Shown piece by piece: positions 10,152 to 17,369 of a DNA stretch of 30,887 bases. The DNA lies in NCBI GenBank assembly GCA_003427395.1, contig BFEA01000319.1:112912-143798 (forward strand), written 5' to 3'. Below the pieces are notes generated by a model. It was given only the letters and a program-made list of their open reading frames with translations. It ran no database searches and had not been told where the DNA came from. Positions within the stretch are counted from its first letter, which is position 1. Every line of letters begins with the position of its first letter. The position numbers and the translations under genes were made by a program. The DNA is from Chara braunii. Taxonomy: Eukaryota > Streptophyta > Charophyceae > Charales > Characeae.

Positions 10152-10566
10152 NNNNNNNNNNNNNNNNNNNNNNNNNNNNNNNNNNNNNNNNNNNNNNNNN
10201 NNNNNNNNNNNNNNNNNNNNNNNNNNNNNNNNNNNNNNNNNNNNNNNNNNNNNNNNNNNNNNNNNNNNNNNNNNNNNNNNNNNNNNNNNNNNNNNNNNNN
10301 NNNNNNNNNNNNNNNNNNNNNNNNNNNNNNNNNNNNNNNNNNNNNNNNNNNNNNNNNNNNNNNNNNNNNNNNNNNNNNNNNNNNNNNNNNNNNNNNNNNN
10401 NNNNNNNNNNNNNNNNNNNNNNNNNNNNNNNNNNNNNNNNNNNNNNNNNNNNNNNNNNNNNNNNNNNNNNNNNNNNNNNNNNNNNNNNNNNNNNNNNNNN
10501 NNNNNNNNNNNNNNNNNNNNNNNNNNNNNNNNNNNNNNNNNNNNNNNNNNNNNNNNNNNNNNNNNN
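10152..10566. other. Assembly gap (415 N)
   Basis: Every base is N. Open frames reported across it are meaningless. A GA dinucleotide run lies about 50 bp before the gap. Confidence 0.99.
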
Positions 10567-11088
10567 GTCTGTGCATGATCTGGACCTGGAGCATTCTTCC
10601 TGTGTGTAGCGCCAGGCCCCTTCACACCTTGTGATGAGGGTGATGTATGTTTGGTCTGCATTGCAACATTGATTGGGATAGTCATTGGTATTCTAGCATT
10701 CCGGTACGCTGTCTTGTACTACGTGAGAGAGGTCCCGGTCAGGTCAGGACTTATATCTAAGTCTTCCACTGCGCTACAAAGCACCATTTTTGTATGCACC
10801 AGGATGTACACTGCTTGTTGAGATTCCACTAGCACTGCATTGTCCATTCAGTCCTTTTTATCACATTGCGGATCCTTGGTTATATATGTACATCGCCCAA
10901 CTGGGCATGTAACACTGGGCCTGGGCGCTCTCAACCAACTGGTGCTGCGCAACTGCCTGAGTTTCCCCAGTTGCGTGGTGACCCCAAAAATGGGCCTGTA
11001 GGCCTTGGTCGAGCCTGCTTTCACTTAGGGCGGCCGACTGTACTGAAAATAGGGCCCAGTAGGGCGTATCAAGGCCTTGAGCCTCGCA

Positions 11089-12415
11089 TCATACTGTCAG
11101 GAAAAGTACTGCAGCGATTTTGTATTCGGTATAAGCAACAGGAATTCCGTTCTATCGACGGGAGTTGACTTCAACATGGTGCCATTTCTTCTACATTCTT
11201 TACGTGGAGTTTGATAATAAGTTTGAACTTTGCAGAACAACGGATGAACAATTGTTTGTGTATACTCGTTTTTGCATTTTATGGTCACTTATTTGTTGTG
11301 TATATTTACGTGAGTGGATAAACTTCGCCTATTTTCTTCTGTGTGGGCATCACCTGCTCGGCCCACACTTGGGGCGCTAAGCTAGTTATTCTTTATTATA
11401 ATTAAAGGCGGTAAGGGCTGGTCCCGTTTTGGGAAAACACAAATGGAGAAGAATGGTTCCACTTTGTCTTCTTTTCTAAAGATGTGATCTCAACATCATT
11501 ACATTCAACAGGGTTTGCATGCCCTTCAAGTCCTAGTCCCTTTCTTTTGATCACTTGAGATACACTCATTTCGCCCATTGAACGTACTTAGTTTTCGATT
11601 CATAGATTGCGATTGATCAGCATTCAAAGTTCAAACTATTATCATTTCAACAGATTTTGCATGACCTTCAAGTTGCCGTTTCAGTCGAAACAACGACTCG
11701 TTGATAAGAGGGCATGGACGTTAGTGTACTCTATAGAGGGAGGCATCATTCTGCTAGCACCAGCATAATCGTTCATTATTCTTTAATCTTCAGCGATTGA
11801 AGCTGGTCGACAAATAAACTCTAGTAATGCCTATTTTAGTATTTTACTATAATTTTAGTATTTTAGTTTTTTTAACTTTTTTTTCTGTTTTCCTGGGAGA
11901 GCTGAGAGGTTACTGCAACGCCGGTTCATCACTAACTCTTCTGCGAGTAGTGGCCTGATGTAGCGGCATAGTTTTATCTATCTATATCTATATCTATATC
12001 TATATCTATATCTATACATATCCATAATGATTCCATATCCATATACTTATTAAGGGACCAAGCGGTCCTCATAAGATGCTTCCCGCGGGCCCAGCAAAAT
12101 TGAGGCCCGCGCGGTCATTGCATGGGACACGCTGTGTTTCAGGGAGTAATGTATCGAGTTGGTTTTATTTTTTTTGTCGCAGGTGACGCGTGATCGAGGT
12201 TAAGTGGTATGTTTTTCGTTTATGTCGTTGCCTGTTTGCTGTCCCCCGGTGGCGGCATCTGGGATCTGGCATTTTTGTCTTTTTGTGATGCCAGTTGCCC
12301 GTTCGCGCACCTTTTGTCAATGCTCTTTTTTGAAGTTTTCAAGTTTTTTGTCTTTTTGTGGCGCCAGTTGCCCGTTCGTGCAGCTGTCGTGTTGCATGTT
12401 AGAACACAAGTACAC
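11089..12415. other. Intronic stretch without a recognised gene
   Basis: AT-rich sequence follows the chromovirus and contains only short frames. The single clear feature is the ATCTAT microsatellite. A pyrimidine tract ending in CAG near 12166-12182 resembles a splice acceptor, but the frame behind it closes quickly. Confidence 0.6.
11975..12016. repeat. (TATATC)n microsatellite
   Basis: Tandem TATATC/TATC units are followed by degenerate ATATCCAT units to about 12045. Confidence 0.9.
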
Positions 12416-12492
12416 AGCAGATCCTCTCACAGTTTTTGGGTCTGTTTATCTTCGTTGTATATTCACAGCTTTTGGGTCTGTTTTTCCTTGTT
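12416..12492 (+). repeat. Outlying copies of the GATCCTCTCACAG tandem family
   Basis: It contains CAGATCCTCTCACAG followed by two TTTTGGGTCTGTTT phrases, the same words that build the array at 14150-14455. It lies about 1.7 kb from the main array. Confidence 0.75.
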
Positions 12493-12593
12493 GTGTTACG
12501 ATCCTGGCTATTTCCAAAGTGCAAATTCACAAGGAAAGACAATGCCACCCAATTGTGAAAGAAATGAAAGCGCTTGCAAAGAGATAGAGACCA

Positions 12594-12662
12594 AAGAAGA
12601 AGAAGAAGAAGAAGAAGAAGAAGAAGAAGAAGAAGAAGAAGAAGAAGAAGAAGAAGAAGAAG
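12594..12662. repeat. (GAA)n microsatellite, about 23 units
   Basis: Uninterrupted GAA triplets. The Glu-, Arg- or Ser-rich frames that cross it are artefacts of the repeat. Confidence 0.97.
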
Positions 12663-12826
12663 ATGTACACCAGCAAGACCAATGACAATCCCCCCTTCTC
12701 TCTCCACCTTCCTTCTTCTCCTTGTCTCCGCCAATCTTATTCTTCTCCCAAATGATAATAATAACAGTGAGTGGTTGAACCAGAATCAATATCCGAAGTT
12801 CCCTCTTACTGCCAACACAACATTAG

Positions 12827-13063
12827 GTCCACCATAGCCATGGCTTCCCGTTCACCTTCCTCTCACATGCCAAGGCTATGGTGGACTACTAAGGGCTCTG
12901 CCCTCCTGTGCAAAAGACAACTCAAAGCAGCTATGGTCGCTGCTCTTGAGGCCGCCATGCCTGACTCTGCCTCGAAGCTTCCTTGGAGCGGCACTACCCC
13001 AACTGGGGCGTTGCAGATGCAGCGCCTAGCAAGGTGATGAAGATGGTGTCCACCATAGCTTGG
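12827..13063. repeat. Three copies of a GTCCACCATAGC-TGG word, two in inverted order
   Basis: GTCCACCATAGCCATGG (12827-12843), its inverted near-copy CCAAGGCTATGGTGGAC (12870-12886) and GTCCACCATAGCTTGG (13048-13063). The last two could be terminal inverted repeats of a ~194-bp non-autonomous element; the first two form a short hairpin. No target duplication is clear. Confidence 0.5.
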
Positions 13064-13850
13064 TAGGTACCTCGCCACTCTCCTCCTTTGCCCCCTTCTT
13101 CCTCCTCAAGCTGGGCTGCTCGCCATAGCCAGGCTGAGTGCCCAGCTGCTCTTCGTTCTCCCAGGCAGCGCTCTGAGTCCAAGCTGCCCGCTTCGCCCAA
13201 ACTTGCACACCACAAATGAGGAGAAGCTACTTGCTCCTCCTCAAGATATAGCGGCCTACTTGCCTCGTGGACGGTGACTTCCTAGGCCGTGCGGCCTCCC
13301 AGCAACCGGTACCCCCTACCTTTCGGAGGGAAACATCATTGCAGGCTCTGATATCGTCCGTACAGGCTCTAGACTCAGGCTACTTGGACTGGTACCGGCC
13401 TACCTCTAGCCTACCGCTACTGGGCCTCTAAAAATGCCAACTTTTTGTCTTCTTCTGCTCGGCCTCGAGTACCGGACACTTCTACCACTACTTGAGTGGT
13501 ACCGGCCTACCTGCTGCTTGAGTGTTTTTCCCACTGCTCTGATTGCCACGGGCCTACCCCCGCTGCTTGAGTGCTTTTCCCGCTGCAACCCTCAAAGTCA
13601 CGGCCACAGGTAAGTACCGGCCCTGCGGGGCCTCCAAACCAACAAGTACCCTTGCGGGTCACACAAATACTCAGGCAAACAAGTACTCAGACAGGCACGC
13701 AGACCAGCAGGCATGCACACACACACAGACTTAGAAAACTCAGCAGAATGCAGGAATCTCAGCAAGGCATACAATCCAGCGGGGAAACCCAGAAATCAGC
13801 AGTGTTCTCAGTCTGTGTTTTGGAGGGTCGTTACAGTTGTATATTCTGGG
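13064..13850. repeat. Decayed tandem and low-complexity intronic sequence
   Basis: Phrases such as GGTACCGGCCTACCT and GCTGCTTGAGTG recur between about 13385 and 13610, including two adjacent units of about 52 bp (13503-13607). A CA-rich patch follows near 13710-13730. No gene is recognised. Confidence 0.5.
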
Positions 13851-13901
13851 TCTGTTTTTCCTTGTTATATAGTCTGGGTCTGCTTTTCTTTGTTGTATAT
13901 T

Positions 13902-14142
13902 CCATACTTGCAAGCGGACGCCGTCCGGGCGGTTCCGCACGTGCGGCAGACCGCCGGACCGGACCCGCGCGGCGCACGCATGTGCGCCCGACGACCAGTT
14001 ACGCCCCACCCCCCCCCCAAAAAAAAGAAAAAAAGGCCCCGTACGGTCCGGTCCACGTCCGTCTGGTCCGGGGGGAGGGTGCCGCAAGCGGCAAAGCGGA
14101 CCGGACCGGACGCTCATCCGGTCCGTCTGCTTGCAAGTATGG
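13902..14142. mobile_element. GC-rich 241-bp MITE with 6-bp target duplication
   Basis: It starts CCATACTTGCAAGCGGACG and ends with the inverted CGTCTGCTTGCAAGTATGG. Flanks are TATATT on both sides (13896-13901, 14143-14148). Neighbouring units of the tandem array show the uninterrupted phrase GTTGTATATTC, so the insertion site is reconstructable. The interior is rich in CGGTCCG/GGACCGG words and has a C run then an A run near 14010-14035. It encodes nothing and would need a transposase in trans. A 6-bp duplication does not match the commonest plant superfamilies (2, 3, 8 or 9-11 bp), so I leave the superfamily open. Confidence 0.82.
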
Positions 14143-14149
14143 TATATTC

Positions 14150-14455
14150 CAGTACAGAGCAGATCCTCTCACAGTTGTTGGGTCTGTTTTTCTTTGTTGT
14201 ATATTCAAGTACATATCCGATCCTCTCACAGTTATCGGGTCTTTTTTTCTTTGTTGGGTCTGTTTTTCTTTGTTGTATATTCAAGTACCGAGCTGATCCT
14301 CTCACAGTTATTGGGTCTGTTTTTCTTTGTTGTAATCTCAATTACATAGCAGATCCTCTCACAGTTGTTGGGTCTGCTTTTCTTTGTATAGCAGATCCTC
14401 GCACAGTTGTTGGGTCTGTTTTTCTTTGTATAGCAGATCCTCTCACAGTGTTGTA
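14150..14455 (+). repeat. Degenerate tandem array (GATCCTCTCACAG family)
   Basis: The core GATCCTC[T/G]CACAG occurs six times (near 14161, 14219, 14296, 14352, 14394, 14438), each usually followed by TTGTTGGGTCTGTTTTTCTTTG and often TTGTATATTCAAGTAC. Spacing varies from about 42 to 77 bp. Related phrases also occur at 13840-13901 and 12416-12492. Open frames here (repeated SHSCWVCFSLL) are products of the repeat. Confidence 0.85.
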
Positions 14456-15100
14456 TATTCCCATGTTGTAGCGGGAGATTCATTCCTGCTGCTGCTGTGG
14501 CGACATGTTCGAATACAAGTTGTTTTTCTGCTCGAATACAAGTTGTTTTTCTGCGCTCTATCTTCCCATGTTGTAGTGGAAGATGCATTCCCGCTGCTGT
14601 GGCGACATACCCGCATACAAGTACATACAGTGTTGGGTCTCGCCTTTTTCTTTGTTGTATATTCCCATGTTCTAGCGGAAGAACTGCAGCTCCGTGGGGC
14701 GTGCTCAGACTGGGACATTTCTTTTTTGTCACAAAAGGCTAGGCATTTCTTGAATGTATCTGGCTGCAGTTACGGCCCGACAACTCCTTGAGCCATACTC
14801 ACACTGGGATTTTCTTTTGAATGCATCTGACCGTACTTACAGGCAGACAGCTCCTTAGGGCACAACGGCACTGGGACTTTTTGGGACATACATTGGGACG
14901 TAGGGCACACTCACACTCCGACTTTTTACTCACACTACTACTTACGGCACACTCACAGTCTGACTTTTTTCAATGTATGTGATTATAGTTACGTGAGAGC
15001 TCCACTCATCCGAATGAAATCACCTCCCTGTGTGAGTATGCCCTTACTTCTCTCTGGTTCCCATCACTGTTTTTTCCTTTCCTTTTTTCTTTTTTTTTTT
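14456..15100. repeat. Second set of degenerate short repeats
   Basis: GAATACAAGTTGTTTTTCTGC is nearly duplicated at 14512-14555, and TTCCCATGTTGTAG occurs twice. From about 14752 two ~68-bp units share GAATG[T/C]ATCTG...CTCCTT...CACTGGGA, followed by shorter CACACTCACA..GACTTTTT units to about 14970. No gene is seen. Confidence 0.6.
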
Positions 15101-15446
15101 AAGAGAAAAGTTGCCGTTTTATTATATAGTCAACAAAAAATGAGGCTAGGAATTCCTCAACATCTCAACCCGGATAGTGCTGGGGCCATTACCGAGATTA
15201 GGCTTGAGCTGGAAACCGAGTCCAGCCTCCCTTCACCTGCAAATTCCCAAAAAAAACTCAAAACCGGACAAAAGATTAGGCAGAAAAATGAAAAAGTGAG
15301 AAAATGAGACCAGGGGCTGTGAACCTTTTTCTGTGGATCTCTTCTCCTAAACTATTCCCGATAACTAAGAAATAATTCTTCTAACTCACTTAATCCCTAC
15401 TGCTCTACCTTCTACCATACCCCCCTTTTTCCCCTTGGAGAAGTTA

Positions 15447-15486
15447 AGCCCTTAACCCTGTACCCTTAACCCTGTAAACCCTAAAC
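15447..15486. repeat. Short telomere-like interstitial repeat
   Basis: Degenerate CCCTTAA/CCCTGTA units end in AAACCCTAAAC, close to the plant-type telomere word CCCTAAA. With only about five imperfect units it is probably chance or an old repair scar. Confidence 0.4.
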
Positions 15487-15623
15487 TCTACGCCTTCCGT
15501 GACCTAACCTTTCTGCCCTCCATCCAGTGTATCCTGTTTCTCCTGCTAACTGCGTGTACCCTAAATACCTAGATATGCTATTCCTTTTGTTGGATCTACA
15601 GACCGCGCTTCCCTTCGAGTTCC

Positions 15624-15728
15624 CCGTCTTCCCCCGAACATAACGCACCCTAAAAATGAATGTATGCACGCTATATTTCCGGCCAGATACTGCCAAAATG
15701 AGGGTGCGTTGTGTTCGGGGGAAGACGG
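15624..15728. mobile_element. Hairpin MITE, copy 1
   Basis: Arms 15624-15651 and 15701-15728 are inverted copies matching at 27 of 28 positions, beginning CCGTCTTCCCCCGAACA. The loop is about 49 bp. The same arm family recurs at 17215-17243/17297-17325. No convincing target duplication. As RNA it would fold into a strong stem-loop. Confidence 0.75.
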
Positions 15729-16107
15729 TAGTTTGATCCCACCGATCTTGAACCCTGGATAGTGGCTACTTTGTCCCGCCCAGGATCCTTTTGACAAAGC
15801 GGGTCTTCAATTCCTGAGCCTATTCTGGATGCTGTAGTATTTGTCCGTGTGTTCTTTTCCACTTCGCCTGGAGGTCTGTTTCCAGTAGAGTGTGGTGGAT
15901 CTGTCTTGCCTCCTGTCTGTGCACTTGCCTCTTTTCTATGGTGATCTGACACCGCCTCTTCCAAGTAGTCCATAATATGTACTGTCTCAGAAGCTGGAAG
16001 ATAATCTTCTCGAATGGGTGCTTTAGGACAATGCTCCAACCTATTCTTGGGGAGCAACACGTGCTGGGAACCGGGCCCGGCGTCCCTTGAGAAGTATGAC
16101 TGGGCAA
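15671..16107 (-). pseudogene. Unidentified coding-like block
   Basis: A 129-codon open frame (15671-16060) reads MLLPKNRLEHCPKAPIRED at its start, then SETVHIMDYLEEAVSDHHRK. It is hydrophilic and has no domain I recognise. Its 3' part runs into the hairpin MITE. The 5' part shares about 53 bp with 1289-1343 in opposite orientation, which argues for a repeated, transposon-derived segment. Confidence 0.35.
16026..16078 (-). repeat. Dispersed repeat fragment, copy 2
   Basis: Reverse complement of the 1289-1343 word, starting GGGCCCGGTTCCCAGCACGT on the minus strand. With copy 1 it forms a long-range inverted repeat inside the candidate intron. Confidence 0.6.
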
Positions 16108-16260
16108 TTTAGAGATACCGGGCCAAGTAGACCCACATTTTGTCGATTGACCCGTTTATGGCTGATGAAAGACGACGACGATGAATGTACAGTAACTTAA
16201 AAACCCACCTCTGTATATCGCAGGGGCGCTACAAACCGGTGAAGAAGGAGGAGGATCTAC

Positions 16261-16325
16261 AACAGGCTGACTAACAAAACACGTACGGGCAAAGCACTCA
16301 AAAGCAAGAGATTCGACCCCACCAC
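16261..16325 (+). other. tRNA-like (SINE head-like) segment
   Basis: GATTCGACCCC (16310-16320) closely fits the Pol III B box GGTTCGANTCC. About 20-45 bp upstream, CAAAGCACTCAAAAGCAAGAG resembles the D-arm/anticodon-arm part of a tRNA, and a weak A-box-like region lies near 16270-16290. No full cloverleaf can be drawn, so this is a decayed tRNA-derived piece at best. Confidence 0.35.
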
Positions 16326-16493
16326 ATGTGCAATCGCGATGTAACCAAAATCGCCACCTTCTACTAGGCTTGTACGCACAACCAGAACGAATCACAAAGC
16401 TGAACGAGCACGAATCCCCATTCGATCGAGCGAAGGTCATGGTAATTTCTCACCGAGCCAAAGAAGAAAAAGAAGGAAGACAACTTAAAGAAA

Positions 16494-16600
16494 TCCTCAT
16501 CTTTTGGGGCATCACGTCCATATTAAAATTGGAACGGTTCAGAGAGAGCACATTAGCATAGCCCCGGAGAAAGGATGATAAACAGATTGAGAGATAGGAC
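16494..16600 (+). pseudogene. U6 snRNA-derived sequence
   Basis: The phrases AAAATTGGAACG, CAGAGA, ATTAGCAT, GCCCC and AAGGATGA occur in U6 order. They cover the region before the ACAGAGA box, the box itself (TCAGAGA here), the AGC triad region and the segment before the internal stem-loop. A CCTCAT..TTTTGGGG pair upstream resembles the 5' stem. Length is close to a normal U6 (about 100 nt). Extra bases after CAGAGA, the altered box and no T-run terminator or clear USE/TATA promoter argue against function. It lies about 150 bp upstream of the second exon on the same strand, after a tRNA-like segment. Confidence 0.8.
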
Positions 16601-16748
16601 ATCAATATATAATATATATCAGTCAGTAATAATCACACTAAAGAAAGGGAAGGAAGAAGAGGACAAGAGTTCACGATTGACTGGCTTTTTGTCGGGTACT
16701 TACTTCAAGCTATATGTCCTCTGATATATCATGGTGACGGATGGAAAG

Positions 16749-16922
16749 ATTGAAAGGCAAGTTGAGGAGGAGTCCTTGTCGGTGGACAGGACTATTTTAA
16801 TAAACCGCCGGGCGCACGCGGACCTTTTGAAGAAACTAAAGTTAAGAGAAGTGCAGCTGGAATCGGAGAGGCTTGAGTTGTGGGAAAAGAGTTTCATACG
16901 TTGGCGTTCTCTTAAGGCAAAG
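16749..16922 (+). CDS. Internal exon of a coiled-coil protein, possibly CCDC180-like (exon n+1)
   Basis: 174 open nucleotides, phase 0 at both ends, with donor AAG|GTAAGC at 16922/16923. Residues run from IERQVEEESLSVDRTILINR through RAHADLLKKLKLREVQLESE to WEKSFIRWRSLKAK. The pattern of an Asn-Arg-Arg-Ala box followed by a long helix and W-x(7)-W fits my memory of the DUF4455 region of CCDC180-like axonemal coiled-coil proteins; no search was run. Phase and content join smoothly to 846-1031. The acceptor (GGAAAG|ATT) is weak. An ATG at 16731 opens the same frame but follows a TGA and lacks reason to be a true start. No following exon is identified in the window, so the gene continues to the right or its next exon is unrecognised. 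Confidence 0.6.
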
Positions 16923-17080
16923 GTAAGCTTCTATTTCATTTTTCTTTTCACTTTTCGCCAGTTTCTTGGTGGCATTTTTACTGCTCTGCAAGTCCACCGG
17001 CCGTTATTTCAAAAGCTGTCTGCAGGGAACCCAACTTCTTTGTCTTTTGTGTCTAATCTCAGCAAAGTCAGCAAATGATG

Positions 17081-17200
17081 ACTGTAGTTAGCAAAAATGG
17101 ACTCTAGTTAGTTATAAAAGTGGACTCTTGCTGGTTGCAAAAGCTGACGCCTGTTACAGAAGTTGACTCTAGTTATAAAAGCTGACTCTAGTTACGAGAG
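17081..17200 (+). repeat. ~20-bp degenerate minisatellite, about six units
   Basis: Units of the form GACTCTAGTTATAAAAGCTG recur (ACTGTAGTTAGCAAAAATGG, ACTCTAGTTAGTTATAAAAG, ACTCTTGCTGGTTGCAAAAG and others). It sits in the intron after the second exon and directly before the interlocked inverted repeats. Confidence 0.8.
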
Positions 17201-17214
17201 CCACTATCGTCCCC

Positions 17215-17369
17215 CTATCGTCTTCACCCGACTAGAACACCCGGTAATTATCATCGTATCTGGGCTGAAAGTTGTGCCAAATACAGCTATAATGACGGGG
17301 CGTTCTATTCGGGTGAAGACGGTAGTAGAACGGACAATCATCAGAGCTGTATTTGGCGCAACTTTCAGC
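17215..17369. repeat. Interlocked inverted repeats A-B-A'-B'
   Basis: Arm A (17215-17243) pairs with A' (17297-17325) at about 25 of 29 positions. Arm B (17264-17288) pairs with B' (17345-17369) at 24 of 25. B lies inside the A loop while B' lies outside, so the two stems interlock like an H-type pseudoknot instead of nesting. Arm A belongs to the family of the 15624-15728 MITE (CCGTCTTC-CCCGAA core, both ending GAAGACGGTAG). Arm B begins GCTGAAAGTTGTGCCAAATA and is not seen at the other copy. Confidence 0.85.

Larger units (their letters stand above)
9567..10919 (+). mobile_element. Nested solo-LTR-like insertion with 5-bp target duplication
   Basis: The inserted unit 9572-10914 begins TGTTACATG and ends CATGTAACA, a perfect 9-bp terminal inverted pair with the TG...CA ends of an LTR. 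It is flanked by CTGGG on both sides (9567-9571, 10915-10919), and the left LTR carries the single CTGGG empty site at 2202-2206. The visible 928 bp show no coding region, so a solo LTR is likeliest. A run of 415 N inside means a longer internal domain cannot be excluded. Left-hand sequence has several CAGGCCC/GGGCCTG and CAGCCTGAAA repeats (about 9600-9750) and a GA run before the gap. Confidence 0.88.
1438..11088 (-). mobile_element. Full-length, inactivated Ty3/gypsy chromovirus with nested LTR
   Basis: Two direct repeats (1438-2375 and 8807-11088) begin TGCAAGG and end CTCGCA on the plus strand. They flank gag-pol remnants running on the minus strand. A purine tract abuts the left LTR and a TGG-starting primer-site candidate abuts the right LTR, so the element reads right to left. 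Without the nested 1,343-bp LTR and its duplicated 5 bp it is about 8.3 kb. Domain order gag, PR, RT, RH, IN, chromodomain is that of Metaviridae chromoviruses. The two LTRs differ by roughly 5% over the first 230 bp by eye, so the insertion is not recent. The five bases outside the ends (TGAAT left, TCATA right) do not match as a target-site duplication. Confidence 0.92.
8807..11088 (-). repeat. 5' LTR of the chromovirus, split by a nested LTR
   Basis: Both halves (8807-9571 and 10920-11088) align with the left LTR and sum to 934 bp against 938 bp. The break falls exactly at CTGGG, which is present once in the left LTR. Differences from the left copy are scattered substitutions and small indels. 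Confidence 0.93.
1032..16748 (+). other. Candidate ~15.7 kb intron filled with transposons
   Basis: The interval runs from the GTGAGC donor after the first exon to an AAG acceptor before the second. Both junctions are phase 0, so the reading continues without a frame change. It contains a full Ty3/gypsy element, a nested LTR, MITEs, tandem arrays and snRNA/tRNA-like pieces. The acceptor at 16746-16748 (GGAAAG|ATT) has a weak, interrupted pyrimidine tract. An in-frame TGA at 16722-16724 stops the exon extending further upstream. The 1032-1288 part holds no gene or repeat that I recognise. Confidence 0.45.

Noticed and set aside
10061-10685. Open frames of 177 and 205 codons
   Set aside because: They cross the run of N and consist mostly of unknown residues.
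12166-12205. Splice-acceptor-like pyrimidine tract ending GCAG
   Set aside because: The phase 0 frame after it stops within six codons and no donor follows.
12209-12837. Poly-Glu, poly-Arg and poly-Ser proteins
   Set aside because: They are the frames of the (GAA)n microsatellite, with no domain on either side.
14150-14455. CRISPR-like array
   Set aside because: Repeats are degenerate with irregular spacing and the spacers are themselves repeated; the context is eukaryotic.
13713-14471. 252-codon open frame
   Set aside because: It runs through a CA-rich patch, a MITE and a tandem array; the protein is repeat translation.
15447-15486. Internal telomere or chromosome-fusion scar
   Set aside because: Only about five imperfect units, too few to support fusion.
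16156-16561. Protein-coding frames on both strands around the U6-like sequence
   Set aside because: The plus-strand frame runs into the U6-derived segment and the minus-strand frame is low quality; the RNA similarity explains the region better.
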